A DNA stretch of 64,000 nt from Clostridium lundense DSM 17049 (GCF_000619945.1 NZ_JHVC01000006.1:186001-250000); one strand, 5' to 3'. Positions 49,618 to 60,356 are shown, counted from the stretch's first letter. Notes: generated from the letters alone by a model not told the origin. A program made the numbers and translations.

Positions 49618-52230
49618 AACTCTTTTTAAATATTCTTCTGGTATATACTGAATTAAACGGCTTTCCCTTTTGCCACCTTCCCTTGAATATGTTAAAAACA
49701 CTTCCTTTTTCCCTCTAGTCAATCCTACATAAAAAACTCTTTTTTCCTCACTTAAATCTTCATTCTTAATGGCATTATAGGTTGGAAAAATATAATCTTG
49801 GAGCCCTGCTAAAAACACATAGTCAAATTCTCCACCCTTTCCCTGATGTATTGTTATAATTGGAATTCTAGCATGCTTTTTTAGCATTCTATCAATTTCT
49901 GAATTTGATAAAGCGGTTGTCTTTAAAAATTCTGATAAAGCATATTTAGTTGATAAGCTACTATTATCTAATTCCTTAGCTATCAAATACAATTCTCTTA
50001 CATTGTTAATTCTTTTAGGTTCAGTTTTATAAACCTCTTTTATATTAGATAAAGCTACTATTTTTTCTATCAGTTCATAAGTTCTTCCTGTTTGGGCGCT
50101 CTCTGTTAATTTTAGATCTCCTTTATCTATACTATCTTTTAAGAGCTTTATATGATTAGATATATTGCTGAATTTATCCAAATACTTACTGGAAATATTT
50201 ATTCTCTCCGTACTTGTATTCTTTATTTTTTCTTCTACCATTTTTATCAAAATGTCTTTGGTAGCTAATACATCGTCCATAGCGTTATGACTTGATCTTA
50301 CCTCTGTTTTGAATACATTGCTTAGAGTTTCCAATTTATGATTATGTAATTTGGGGTAAAATCTTCGAGCTATGTCTAATGTATCATAGTAATCAATAAA
50401 TTGTGCCTTTTCCATACTTGCTCTATTAAGTTCACTATTTAAAATCCCTATATCATATCCTACATTGTGTCCAACTAGTAAAGCGCCTTTTATAAATTCT
50501 AGAAAATCCATTAATACTCTTCTTTTTTCTTCTCCATTCTGTTTTAAAAATTCATCACTAAATCCGTGTACCAATTGGGAATCCCCTACAGACTTTGATG
50601 GGATTAAAAATCTTTCAAAGCTGTCCATTAACTCTCCTTTATAATTGATTTTAACTCCTGAAATTTGAACTATTTCATCTTCTAATATATTTACTCCTGT
50701 ACTCTCTACATCGAATATGACTACATTATTATCTTCTAATTCTTTTAATAACAATCCATAAAATTCACCATATTTATGTGTACTACTATCTATAAAATCT
50801 GTAAGTCTTACTCCTATATTCCTAAAACTTTCACTTTCTATATTTTCTACAGTTTTATCTCCTATTCCACTTACAAATCTTTTTAAAATCCTTTTAAGAC
50901 TATTATTATCAAATTTATTTTCTATTAACTTTAAATAGGCTAGTACATCTTTTATTTCTTGTCTTCTAAAGAATTTAAATTGATCTATTAATAAAAAACT
51001 TAATCTATCCTTAGGAGAAAGTTTTTTATTCAATTCTAAAAAAATATTACTTAAATTACTATTGATTCTATTATTACGAGTTAAAATTGCAACTTTAGAT
51101 AAATCTTCTACTTCTAGTCTCTTTATTTCATTAAATATCCATTTTCCTTCTTCTTTTAAACTAGAGAAAGATTTTACTAATATCTTCTTTCCTTTATCTA
51201 TACTCTTAGGACAGACTTTACCTTTATATATACTATTTACTTCTTCTCCAAAAGCTCTTTCTAGAAATCCTGAAGACGCATTTAATAATATTTCTGTAGC
51301 TCTATAATTCTCATTGAAAAAAATAATATTTGGATTAAAATTCTTTATATAATTATCTAATATTATTTCTGGCTTTGACCCTCTCCATCCATATATAGTT
51401 TGAAAATAGTCACCACACATAAGCACTGTATTCCCGGGAAATAATTTAGAGATAATATTATATTCTACTATACTTGTATCCTGTACCTCATCTATATGTA
51501 TATATTTAAATGCTTTTCTCCATTTTTCTACTATATCTCTATCCTTAAAAAGTTCAAATACCTTTAGCATTAGATCATTAAAATCCAAGGCATGTCTTTC
51601 TAAAAGTGCTGAATTATACGCCTCTACTATTAAGTATCCGTAGTTTCTTATGTATTCCATCAACTCATAATCAAATCTATTATTAATAGAACATATTTCT
51701 TTCATTTTATTAAAATTATACTTAATTAAATTATTTATTATTTCTTTATAATTAGCCTCACTATATATAAAACTATTTTCCTTAACAAAATTTATAAATC
51801 CTTGCAAAGAACTAGCATTAAAATTATAATTATTAAGCTCATTTATCAGCTCCTTGCAATCCTCTTCATCATATATTATAAAATCTGAAGAAATATCTGT
51901 GTTCCTAGCTTCTGTTTTAATAATATGAAAACAAAAACTATGGAAGGTTTTAATAGTTATATTAGAAGCCTCTTTTCCTACAATAGCTTGTATCTTTTCC
52001 ATCATTTCTTTGCAGCCTTTATTGGTAAAGGTTAAACAAAGTATTTCTTTCCCCTTACCCTTATCTAAACTTATAATATTACCTATTCTTAAGGATAAGG
52101 TTTTAGTTTTTCCTGTACCTGCTGGAGCAAGTAGTAAAATATTTTCTTCTAGACTATCTACAACTAATTTTTGATTTTCATTTAAACTATTATATTCTAT
52201 TAAAAATTCTTCTCTATCTTTATTTAGCAT
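49615..52230 (-). CDS. UvrD-type helicase with inserted DnaQ-like exonuclease domain
   Basis: About 871 aa. Superfamily 1 helicase motifs: LLLAPAGTGKTKTLSLRIG (Walker A), HIDEVQDTS (Walker B), MCGDYFQTIYGWRG (motif III), ITIHQGKGGEFDYVFLAGLQ (motif V) and YVGLTRGKKEVFL (motif VI). Between the two halves lies a DEDDh exonuclease: FDVESTGVNILEDEIVQIS, GHNVGYDIG and HNAMDDVLAT. A helicase with an internal 3'-5' exonuclease suggests DNA end processing or repair. Starts upstream of MLNKDREE lack a ribosome site; GGGAG lies 11 nt before this one, so the start is moderately sure. Confidence 0.85.
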   Translation of the reverse strand: MLNKDREEFLIEYNSLNENQKLVVDSLEENILLLAPAGTGKTKTLSLRIGNIISLDKGKGKEILCLTFTNKGCKEMMEKIQAIVGKEASNITIKTFHSFCFHIIKTEARNTDISSDFIIYDEEDCKELINELNNYNFNASSLQGFINFVKENSFIYSEANYKEIINNLIKYNFNKMKEICSINNRFDYELMEYIRNYGYLIVEAYNSALLERHALDFNDLMLKVFELFKDRDIVEKWRKAFKYIHIDEVQDTSIVEYNIISKLFPGNTVLMCGDYFQTIYGWRGSKPEIILDNYIKNFNPNIIFFNENYRATEILLNASSGFLERAFGEEVNSIYKGKVCPKSIDKGKKILVKSFSSLKEEGKWIFNEIKRLEVEDLSKVAILTRNNRINSNLSNIFLELNKKLSPKDRLSFLLIDQFKFFRRQEIKDVLAYLKLIENKFDNNSLKRILKRFVSGIGDKTVENIESESFRNIGVRLTDFIDSSTHKYGEFYGLLLKELEDNNVVIFDVESTGVNILEDEIVQISGVKINYKGELMDSFERFLIPSKSVGDSQLVHGFSDEFLKQNGEEKRRVLMDFLEFIKGALLVGHNVGYDIGILNSELNRASMEKAQFIDYYDTLDIARRFYPKLHNHKLETLSNVFKTEVRSSHNAMDDVLATKDILIKMVEEKIKNTSTERINISSKYLDKFSNISNHIKLLKDSIDKGDLKLTESAQTGRTYELIEKIVALSNIKEVYKTEPKRINNVRELYLIAKELDNSSLSTKYALSEFLKTTALSNSEIDRMLKKHARIPIITIHQGKGGEFDYVFLAGLQDYIFPTYNAIKNEDLSEEKRVFYVGLTRGKKEVFLTYSREGGKRESRLIQYIPEEYLKRV

Positions 52231-52375
52231 ATCTATAGTATCTCCCTTTTTATAATTCCTTGCATTTGGATTCATATGACAATTATACCCCATTAATATA
52301 CATTTTCAAATTCAGTGTAAATCAATCCATTTGTTAGCTTTTCTTTATGTGAAAATTTATTTTTTTATAAAATAT

Positions 52376-52412
52376 AAAATCTCCAAACCTAAATATAGGT
52401 ATTGGAGATTTT
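52376..52412 (-). terminator. Terminator of the MATE gene
   Basis: Perfect 11-bp stem AAAATCTCCAA/TTGGAGATTTT, with T-rich sequence following on the minus strand. Confidence 0.8.
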
Positions 52413-52413
52413 A

Positions 52414-53820
52414 TTAATTGTTATTATTATTTTCTAAATGAACTTTAAGTTCTATTTTTTCATCCTTTTCTTCATTATTTTGACTATCATTTAACTTCTT
52501 CATATCCCTATATAAAAAAGTTGCAGTTATCATTGATGATAAAACGTCAGCAATAGGACCAGCCATCCATACTCCATCTAATTTAAAAAGTGGTGGAAGT
52601 ATAATTAACATTGGTATAAGAAGTATAACTTGTCTAGAAAGACTTAGAAATATAGCTATTTTAGCCTTTCCTATAGCTTGGAAATAGTTAGAACTTATTA
52701 CCTGAAACCCTATTATAGGTAATACTATCATATCTATCCTTATTCCATGTGCTCCTATTGCAATGAGCTCAGCATCCTTTTTATTAAATATGCTTATTAA
52801 AAATTCAGGGAAACACTGTATTACTATAAATCCTACTGTAGCAATAGTAACTCCCGCAATTACTGCAAGTTTTAAGGTTTTTTTAACCCTATCATACTGC
52901 TTTGCCCCATAATTATATCCTATTATTGGTTGAGCACCTTGATTTATACCAAACATAGGCATAAAGAATAGCATAATTATACTATTTATAATTCCCATAG
53001 CTCCTACTGCTAGGTCTCCACCATATTTGATTAAATTATTGTTATATAAGGTTGTAACTATACTTGCTGCAAGCTGCATAAAGAAAGGTGACATTCCAAT
53101 TGAAAATATAGTTTTTACAGTAGTTATGTTTAATTGTAAATTCTCTTTTTTAAATTTTAATGTACTTTTATTGCTAAAGAAATAATATAAAACCCATATT
53201 GAAGATACCGCTTGAGATATAATAGTTGCTATAGCAGCTCCTTCAACTCCCATATGAAATACAAATATAAGTATAGGATCTAAAATAGTATTAATTATAG
53301 CACCTATTAGCATAGTTGCCATAGCAATTTTAGGATTACCTTCTGAACGTATAATATTGTTCATACCAAAACCTATATTTTGAAGTATGGCTCCTCCTAT
53401 TATATACTTCATATAACTTCTAGCATATGGCAAAGTCTCTGTACTAGCACCAAATATTTTTAATATCTCATCTAAAAATATTGTTCCTACTATACTTATA
53501 ATTAAAGATATAATTACAGTCAATGCTAAAGCATTACCTAATATTTTTTCTGCTTCATCCTTCTTCTTCTCTCCAAGCTTTATAGAAACCATAGTAGAAG
53601 AACCTATACCTATTAGCATTCCAAATGCCATATTTATTATAGAAAGCGGAAAACCTACAGCTATACCTGATATAGCTAAAGAGCCTACACCTCTTCCTAT
53701 AAATATTCTATCTACCATATTATATAATGCATTAACTAACATTCCTACAATAGCAGGTATAGAAAATTTCAATAGTAATTTTCCAATCTTCTCTTCTCCC
53801 AATTGTTTTGATCTATCCAT
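52414..53820 (-). CDS. MATE-family multidrug efflux transporter
   Basis: 468 aa with 12 hydrophobic spans in two MatE halves. GKLLLKFSIPAIVGMLVNAL YNMVDRIFIG at the start and GMSPFFMQLAASIVTTLYNN in the second half are typical of the NorM/DinF-like group, and the MGPIADVLSS-like loop lies near the end (seen as MAGPIADVLSSMIT). It has a charged C-terminal tail. Na+ or H+ driven export of cationic compounds is the family role; substrate is not known. Confidence 0.88.
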   Translation of the reverse strand: MDRSKQLGEEKIGKLLLKFSIPAIVGMLVNALYNMVDRIFIGRGVGSLAISGIAVGFPLSIINMAFGMLIGIGSSTMVSIKLGEKKKDEAEKILGNALALTVIISLIISIVGTIFLDEILKIFGASTETLPYARSYMKYIIGGAILQNIGFGMNNIIRSEGNPKIAMATMLIGAIINTILDPILIFVFHMGVEGAAIATIISQAVSSIWVLYYFFSNKSTLKFKKENLQLNITTVKTIFSIGMSPFFMQLAASIVTTLYNNNLIKYGGDLAVGAMGIINSIIMLFFMPMFGINQGAQPIIGYNYGAKQYDRVKKTLKLAVIAGVTIATVGFIVIQCFPEFLISIFNKKDAELIAIGAHGIRIDMIVLPIIGFQVISSNYFQAIGKAKIAIFLSLSRQVILLIPMLIILPPLFKLDGVWMAGPIADVLSSMITATFLYRDMKKLNDSQNNEEKDEKIELKVHLENNNNN

Positions 53821-53865
53821 TTCTCATCCCCCTTACTAATTTAAAAAATTACAAAGTAATTTTTT

Positions 53866-54060
53866 TAGTTGACAGTTGACAGAGTACAATTGACAGTTAA
53901 AGATGCTTTTCCTCCTAGAAAAGCTTTAAATAGAATTTTTTAAAATAATAAATAAAAAAGAATAAATGTGGAATTTATTAAGTTAAAATTTTTTCGTAAT
54001 GACAATGGAGAAAAATTATCCTTATCTGTAACCTGTTCTCTGTGCTCTATTATCTAAAAA
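53866..54060. repeat. Composite intergenic repeat, copy 4
   Basis: GTTGACAGTTGACAGAGTAC words, a hairpin-like segment (GCTTTTCCTCCTAGAAAAGC) and later CTGTTCTCTGTGCTCTATTA words follow the same order as the element at 24835-25016. No gene is seen in 53821-54259. A short perfect hairpin (AAATATTGCGAAGCAATATTT) lies near 54.06 kb. Confidence 0.5.
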
Positions 54061-54259
54061 TATTGCGAAGCAATATTTTAAAATGCGTAATCATTTCATT
54101 ATATACAAAATGAAACCATTTTTCAATGATAAAAATATTTAAAATCTCATTTTATATGTTAATTTTCAGTATAACTCTCAATTTTTTCTAAAGTATTACC
54201 AATAAAATATGCAAAGCAATTACTATAACTTGTAATCACCTTGCATCACATTTATACTT

Positions 54260-55996
54260 CTAAACCTTGAACTTTTCTACTATTTCATTTAAACCTTGAC
54301 CCATCTTAGATTGATCTTGTGCTATTTCTGCCACTTGTATCATGCCCTCAGTAGTTACCTTTACATTTTCAAGTACTATTCCAGATTGCTCAGAAACATT
54401 TTCTGCCCCTTTAGATATATTTTCAATAACTGCACTTACTTGACCTATATTTGCACTAATTTCTTCTGTCATAGCAGCTAATTCTTCTGATAACTTGCTA
54501 ACATAGTCAGCATCTTTATAGTATTGTTCTCCCGCCTCAATAAATTTTTTAAACTGACTAGATATATTTTCATTCATAAATTTTAATATTTCGTTACTAT
54601 TATTTGAAATATCTAGAAATGCATTCTGCACTTGAACTATGATATTTTTAATTTCCTTAACTGCATCAGCTGATTGTTCTGCAAGCTTTTTAACTTCATC
54701 TGCAACTACTGCAAATCCTTTACCATTCTCGCCCGCCCTTGCTGCCTCTATAGTTGCATTAAGTGCTAAAAGATTAGTTTGACTTGCTATATCTGATATA
54801 GTATCAGCAATAACTTTAACTTTTTCAACAATCTTTCCCTTCTCAATAGCACATAATATTCCCTGTTCTTTTTCACGGTATATCCTTTTAGTTTCACTAA
54901 ATGCATCTTCACTGCTTATTTTAACTTCACTAGCTCTATTCTTGAATTCATTAGAAGTATTACTACCATCAGTTGCTTTTTTAGCAAGATCTTCAACAGC
55001 TAAGTTTATTTCCTCAACAGATGCTAATAATTCCTGCCTTGAAGCGCTTAAATTTTCATTTTCCTTTGTTATTTCTTGTATAGATTTATCTATACCTTCA
55101 AGCTGTGCTGCCATTTCTTCTGTAGCTGCCGAAAGCTCCTCACTTCCTCCATTTAAATATTTTATACTATTTAGCATTTCTTTTATTATTGTTATAAACT
55201 CTTTTTGCAACTTATTTAAGCTTTGGCTTAAATCTCCTATTTCATTTTCATATCCTAGTAAAGCTATTTCATTCTTATAATCTTCATAAAAAGCTAAATC
55301 ATATTGAGACAATCTTTTTAGTATATTTGATACTGTTTTTATTGGTGTTAATATTACCTTTATTATAATTATACTAAAAGCTATTACTAGCAGAAACCCT
55401 AGCATTATAAATAAAATAATCATTCTACTAACTAATATATACTCTTTATCATTATTATTATCCTGTTGCATTGCTACATTATCATTAATTTTAACCAATG
55501 TCTCAATTTCACTTATTACTTTTTCTCCACCACTTATTAATTCTGGTATTGCTTTTATAGCCTCTTCATTATTTCCAGATTGAACATTACTTATTATTTT
55601 AACATTTATAACATTTCTCCATTCTTCCAAGTATACTTTAAATTTATTAAAAGCTAATTTTTCTTCAGTTCCCCAATCAAAAGGTATATCCTCGTATTCT
55701 TTTATGAGCCTATCATCTTTGTCTATAGTATCTTGTATTAACTTAATTAACTCACTTTGTTTTTTCTTATCTTTTTCATATATAAATAAATTTACATTAG
55801 CTCTTATTTCATGTAAATTGCTTCTCACTGTTGATATAATTTCTGTTGACTTAAGGTTATTATGATATATTAAACTTGCGTTTTTATTAATGACTCTTGT
55901 ACTTTTAATTCCTATAAATCCAGCTAAACTTATAACAAATACTATAAATAATAATATTATTATAATTAACTTCTTAATTTTAACATTCTTTAACAT
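54260..55996 (-). CDS. Methyl-accepting chemotaxis protein
   Basis: 578 aa. TM1 (LIIIILLFIVFVISLAGFIG) and TM2 (about 190-212) bracket a four-helix-bundle sensor domain (4HB_MCP). A HAMP segment and the signalling domain follow, with the highly conserved hairpin tip seen as IADTISDIASQTNLLALNAT IEAARAGENGKGFAVVADE. The ligand is unknown. It stands alone, with no che genes nearby. RBS GAGGGGTTAATTA precedes the ATG. Confidence 0.93.
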   Translation of the reverse strand: MLKNVKIKKLIIIILLFIVFVISLAGFIGIKSTRVINKNASLIYHNNLKSTEIISTVRSNLHEIRANVNLFIYEKDKKKQSELIKLIQDTIDKDDRLIKEYEDIPFDWGTEEKLAFNKFKVYLEEWRNVINVKIISNVQSGNNEEAIKAIPELISGGEKVISEIETLVKINDNVAMQQDNNNDKEYILVSRMIILFIMLGFLLVIAFSIIIIKVILTPIKTVSNILKRLSQYDLAFYEDYKNEIALLGYENEIGDLSQSLNKLQKEFITIIKEMLNSIKYLNGGSEELSAATEEMAAQLEGIDKSIQEITKENENLSASRQELLASVEEINLAVEDLAKKATDGSNTSNEFKNRASEVKISSEDAFSETKRIYREKEQGILCAIEKGKIVEKVKVIADTISDIASQTNLLALNATIEAARAGENGKGFAVVADEVKKLAEQSADAVKEIKNIIVQVQNAFLDISNNSNEILKFMNENISSQFKKFIEAGEQYYKDADYVSKLSEELAAMTEEISANIGQVSAVIENISKGAENVSEQSGIVLENVKVTTEGMIQVAEIAQDQSKMGQGLNEIVEKFKV

Positions 55997-56122
55997 TAAT
56001 TAACCCCTCTTTTCTCTAAAAGCTTTAACTAGAATTTATTCTAATAATATAATATTCACTTTAGTAAAAATTGCCTTAGAGAAAAGATTATAAGTAAACT
56101 TCTAATTAATCTGAAATTCTTA

Positions 56123-57394
56123 TTAAACTATTGATGCTAAAAGTAATAACTCTTCATTATCATTATATATTTTATCAAACTGTGAAATAGGAAGAGGATT
56201 TTTACCTTTACCTACTTCTATTGTATATCCTGGTCTTCTATATTCTTCTATAAACCAATCCTTATAACCTGCGTATGCAGTTATACCAGCTGCCTCTGCT
56301 AAACTATATCCACTAACTTTGGAGAATAATTCCCCAATTCTTCTTGAATCAGGTGGAGTTATACCATCATATTGCCAATATATAACTTCTCCTTGACTAT
56401 GATATGCAAGAACCAATCTAAAATTATGATCTCTAGTAAATTTCACTACAGTTTGGGTTTCAGGTTCTGATTCAGGATAAGGTCCTGAATATCTAGTAGG
56501 CCCTGGTCCATAAACTCCATACATTTTTTCTGCCTCTTTTGATTTTTGCCATGAAGCATTATAATTATGATTTAAATCTACTCCCCTATTGTTAGCCTCC
56601 CAATCCTTTGAGAAATCAGTACTTCCTTTATTCCATACTATAAGTTGATCATAGTATGGATTGTCTTTACTAAGGCCATTTAACACTAAATCCACTCCAT
56701 CAGGATTTACCATAGGCATTATATAAATACTGCTCCTGCTCCATATATCAGCTACATCATATCCCCTCATCTTTCTTCCCAAGGCATAGTTATTAGCAAA
56801 GTTTTCTGCGAACTTCATTAAAAGAGGCGAAGTTATCCATTCTAATGCATGATGAGCAGCATTATAAAAAACCTGATTAGGTCCAACACCAAGTTTTAAA
56901 TAATATAAATTTTTTCCCAAAACACTTTTTCCTGCTACCCCAACAGTAATGAAAGGATATCTAGTTTTTAATCCTTCTATATCTCTCCTTAAAACATCGT
57001 AAGTATAATTAATATCTGTTTGTACCACATCTATACCATAAGGCACTATAATTCTTTGTCCTGGTTGAATATCAAAAGGTTCTATACCAGGATTGGCTAT
57101 CAATATTTTATAAACTTGTGTATAATATTTTTTAGCTATATTATATAATGTATCTCCTGGTCTTATAGTATAAGTATCATATCCTATTAAAAGCCTTTCT
57201 AAGATTCTATAGGTATCTGGACCAATAACACCATCTGGATTTAATCCATTATTCTTTTGAAACTGTCTTACTGCATTTTCTGTTTTAGCTCCATAGACAC
57301 CATCAACGGGTCCTGGATCGTAACCTATCTTTTTTAATACTGATTGTATCTCCATTACATCTGATCCTTTAGAACCTAGTTTTAAAATTCTCAT
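56123..57394 (-). CDS. M14 peptidoglycan endopeptidase with PG-binding and LysM domains
   Basis: About 423 aa from MRILKLG. A PG_binding_1 domain (GSDVMEIQSVLKKIGYDPGP, residues 8-60), one LysM (YTIRPGDTLYNIAKKYYTQV, 80-125) and an M14 carboxypeptidase domain (150-423). Zinc and catalytic residues are visible: HHALEW, NNRGVDLNHNY, AYHSQG and the final Glu in YTIEVGKG. The layout is that of gamma-D-glutamyl-diamino acid endopeptidases used in spore or wall turnover. The frame extends 33 codons to a TTG without a ribosome site; that extension would add a membrane anchor. Confidence 0.85.
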   Translation of the reverse strand: MRILKLGSKGSDVMEIQSVLKKIGYDPGPVDGVYGAKTENAVRQFQKNNGLNPDGVIGPDTYRILERLLIGYDTYTIRPGDTLYNIAKKYYTQVYKILIANPGIEPFDIQPGQRIIVPYGIDVVQTDINYTYDVLRRDIEGLKTRYPFITVGVAGKSVLGKNLYYLKLGVGPNQVFYNAAHHALEWITSPLLMKFAENFANNYALGRKMRGYDVADIWSRSSIYIMPMVNPDGVDLVLNGLSKDNPYYDQLIVWNKGSTDFSKDWEANNRGVDLNHNYNASWQKSKEAEKMYGVYGPGPTRYSGPYPESEPETQTVVKFTRDHNFRLVLAYHSQGEVIYWQYDGITPPDSRRIGELFSKVSGYSLAEAAGITAYAGYKDWFIEEYRRPGYTIEVGKGKNPLPISQFDKIYNDNEELLLLASIV

Positions 57395-57556
57395 AAACCC
57401 TACCAACAATAAATATATTATTATCACTAATATTTTATTTATATAATTCATATATGTGATTAAAATAGATACCGTTTTGTAACTATTTTTCAATAAAAAT
57501 GTACTACAATACTTTTGTATAGTATAGTATAATAAAATTCAGCTGGAGGTATAATC

Positions 57557-58402
57557 ATGAAAAGACGAAAAAAAAATCACAAAAAAAAACCAACCTTTTT
57601 ACTAATAATATTTACAATACTCATATTTGCTATAGGCATACCAATTAAAAAATTTATTACTAATAAATATAACTTAGCAAAAAGCTCAGCAGCTTATGCT
57701 ACCACAAAGAATACTCATGATGATAAGTCTACTTCACCTAATACTACTTCAAAAGAAGGTAATAACAAAGACAATAAAGTTGTAAAAAATGAAACAAATA
57801 AAAACAATATAGATACCTCTAACAATAAATCTACCAATTCTATTGTTAATACTAATACCCCTGTAAAAGATAGATCTTTTTTTAATAACTCAGTATTTCT
57901 TGGTGATTCTATAACAGAGGGTATGTCGTTTTATGAAGTTTTAGATGAATCACATGTAGTAGCTAAAAAAGGACTAACTGTCTTTAAAGCTGAAAAAGAA
58001 CTTGCCAAAGTAATGAATTTAAATCCCAAAAATATTTATATATTATTGGGAAATAATGATTTATTTGAAGAAACACTTACAAGCAAGCAATTTATAACTG
58101 AATATACTAAAATGGTAAAAACATTAAGAAAAAGCTTGCCACAATCAAATATTTACATTTTATCGATTTTACCAGTTACATCAAAAGCTGAAAAAGAAAA
58201 TCCTTTTCTTAATAACCATCGTATAGATGACTTTAACAATACTATTAAAAATATGGCAAAAGATCTAAACGTAACTTACATTGATATAAAACCTGTATTA
58301 AACAATAGTGAACAATTGTATGAACCAGATGGAATACATTTTAAATGTGATTTTTATAATCTACTATTAAATTATTTAATAAACTATCTAAAAAATAATT
58401 AA
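57557..58402 (+). CDS. SGNH/GDSL hydrolase, membrane-anchored
   Basis: 281 aa. N-terminal membrane anchor (FLLIIFTILIFAIGIPI) and a long Thr/Ser/Asn-rich linker (about 40-110) precede an SGNH esterase domain: Ser in VFLGDSITEGMS, ILLGNNDLFE, and the closing DGIHF with the catalytic His. First gene of an operon with a lipoprotein, an MBOAT and a DHHW protein, so it probably adds or removes acetyl groups on a surface polymer. RBS TGGAGGTATAATC. Confidence 0.85.
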   Translation: MKRRKKNHKKKPTFLLIIFTILIFAIGIPIKKFITNKYNLAKSSAAYATTKNTHDDKSTSPNTTSKEGNNKDNKVVKNETNKNNIDTSNNKSTNSIVNTNTPVKDRSFFNNSVFLGDSITEGMSFYEVLDESHVVAKKGLTVFKAEKELAKVMNLNPKNIYILLGNNDLFEETLTSKQFITEYTKMVKTLRKSLPQSNIYILSILPVTSKAEKENPFLNNHRIDDFNNTIKNMAKDLNVTYIDIKPVLNNSEQLYEPDGIHFKCDFYNLLLNYLINYLKNN

Positions 58403-58431
58403 ATTAATTATGTGAGGGAGCCTGATGTAAA

Positions 58432-58929
58432 ATGATAAACTACTTAAAAAAAATAACTAAACCTACTTTATTATGTATGTTTTTAATCCTACTTACTGTA
58501 GGAACATTATTTGGATGTTCTTCTAAAAAGTCTGCTGCTAAAAATCCTTCTGTTAAAGAAATAAGCGAAAAAATTGAACAAGCTATTGATATATCTAATA
58601 TGAAAACAGGAGATAGTGCTAAACTACAAAAGTTATATAAAATAGACTCAAAAGATCTAGAAGAGTTTGCTATTTATGCCCCTACTTCAAATATCAAAGC
58701 TGATGAATTGCTAATATTAAAAGTAAAAGATGCAAATAAATTAAATGAAATTAAAGACAAAATATCTAAAAGGGTTGAAAATCAAGGTACTAGCTTTAAA
58801 GATTATCTTCCTAATGAATATGCATTAATAGAAAAACATGTATTAAAAGTAAATGGAAACTATATTATTTTAGCAATATCAAAGGACTCTGAAAAAATCG
58901 AAAAAATATTTGATGAATCTTTTAAATAA
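58432..58929 (+). CDS. DUF4358 lipoprotein
   Basis: 165 aa. A lipobox (LLTVGTLFGCSSKK) puts the mature N-terminal Cys near residue 29. The mature domain (SVKEISEKIEQAIDISNMKT; APTSNIKADELLILKVKDAN) matches DUF4358 proteins, which recur beside MBOAT acetylation genes in clostridia. Function is unknown; a role in the acetylation complex is inferred from the constant linkage. Confidence 0.8.
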   Translation: MINYLKKITKPTLLCMFLILLTVGTLFGCSSKKSAAKNPSVKEISEKIEQAIDISNMKTGDSAKLQKLYKIDSKDLEEFAIYAPTSNIKADELLILKVKDANKLNEIKDKISKRVENQGTSFKDYLPNEYALIEKHVLKVNGNYIILAISKDSEKIEKIFDESFK

Positions 58930-58949
58930 CATGTTAGGGGGAGGCCATC

Positions 58950-60356
58950 TTGGTTTTTAGCAGTTTAATATTTATTTTTCTTTTTTTACCTATTACAATT
59001 TTAACTTACTATATTTGCCCAAGAAACTTAAAAAACTTTGTATTACTTATAGCAAGTCTTATATTTTATGGATGGGGCGAACCACTATATATTTTCCTAA
59101 TGATATTTTCTACCATCTTTAGTTATATAACTGGTTTGATTATAAATAAGTTTAGACATTGCAAGAGAATTTCTCTTGCAGTTTTTATGTTGTCTGTAGT
59201 TGTAAACTTAGGTATACTATGCTTTTTTAAATATTATGGTTTCTTAATAGATAACATAAATTCAATATTTAATTTAAATATAGTTGTAAATAAACTTCCT
59301 CTTCCTGTGGGAATATCCTTTTATACATTTCAAACTATGTCTTATATAATTGATGTGTATTTGGACAAAGTATCTGTACAGAAAAATATTATATCTTTTG
59401 GTACATATATAACTATGTTTCCTCAACTTGTAGCAGGACCTATAGTAAAGTACGGAGACATAGCTAAACAATTAGATAATAGAAAAGAAAATTTATCCTC
59501 CTTTGGAGAAGGTGTAGAAATATTTATAATAGGTTTAGCTAAAAAAGTACTTCTTGCAAATAATATAGGAGTTCTTTGGAGCAGTATAAAATCTACACCT
59601 TTAGGAGAGATTTCAATTATTTCTGCTTGGCTCGGAATAATCGGATTTACCTTCCAGATATATTTTGATTTTAGTGGCTATTCTGATATGGCAATAGGAC
59701 TTGGAAAAATGTTCGGATTTGAACTAATGGAGAATTTTAACTATCCCTATATATCTAAGAGCGTAACAGAGTTTTGGCGTAGATGGCATATCTCCCTAGG
59801 TTCTTGGTTTAGAGAATATGTGTACATTCCCCTTGGCGGAAATAAAATAGGAAAACTAAAGCAATATAGAAATTTATTTATAGTTTGGTTTTTAACAGGA
59901 TTTTGGCATGGGGCAAGTTGGAATTTTATATTCTGGGGACTATATTTCGGTTTCTTTGTAACAATAGAAAAAATATTTCTATTAAATTGCCTTAAAAGCA
60001 AACCTAAATTTATTAGCCATGTGTATACTCTATTAGTTATAGTAGTGGGTTGGGTTTTATTTGAATTTGATAGCATGACTGTATGTGTAAACTTTATAAA
60101 AGTTATGTTTGGCTTAGAAGATAATATGCTATTAGACAGTACTGCTATTTATTATATTTACACCAATATAGTATTATTTGTAATTCTTATAATTTGTTCT
60201 ACTCCTCTACCTAAAAAAATTATTTTATATGTGAAAAGTAATTTAAAACTTTGGAGTATTATTATTATCCCTTTAATTTATTTATTATTGTTATTTATTT
60301 CTACAGCTTACTTGGTAAATGAAAGTTATAACCCTTTCTTATATTTTAAATTTTAA
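58950..60356 (+). CDS. MBOAT O-acyltransferase (AlgI/DltB-like)
   Basis: 468-aa polytopic membrane protein. MBOAT landmarks: LPVGISFYTFQTMSYIIDVY, FPQLVAGPIVKY, EFWRRWHISLGSWFREYVYI PLGG and the active-site His in GFWHGASWNFIFWG. It should carry acetyl groups across the membrane to a surface polysaccharide, as AlgI does for alginate. TTG start with GGGGGAGG upstream. Middle gene of the four-gene operon. Confidence 0.92.
   Translation: MVFSSLIFIFLFLPITILTYYICPRNLKNFVLLIASLIFYGWGEPLYIFLMIFSTIFSYITGLIINKFRHCKRISLAVFMLSVVVNLGILCFFKYYGFLIDNINSIFNLNIVVNKLPLPVGISFYTFQTMSYIIDVYLDKVSVQKNIISFGTYITMFPQLVAGPIVKYGDIAKQLDNRKENLSSFGEGVEIFIIGLAKKVLLANNIGVLWSSIKSTPLGEISIISAWLGIIGFTFQIYFDFSGYSDMAIGLGKMFGFELMENFNYPYISKSVTEFWRRWHISLGSWFREYVYIPLGGNKIGKLKQYRNLFIVWFLTGFWHGASWNFIFWGLYFGFFVTIEKIFLLNCLKSKPKFISHVYTLLVIVVGWVLFEFDSMTVCVNFIKVMFGLEDNMLLDSTAIYYIYTNIVLFVILIICSTPLPKKIILYVKSNLKLWSIIIIPLIYLLLLFISTAYLVNESYNPFLYFKF

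Noticed and set aside
53866..53905. GTTGACAGTTGACAG as further tailocin operators
   Set aside because: The words are tandem rather than palindromic and belong to the interspersed repeat family.
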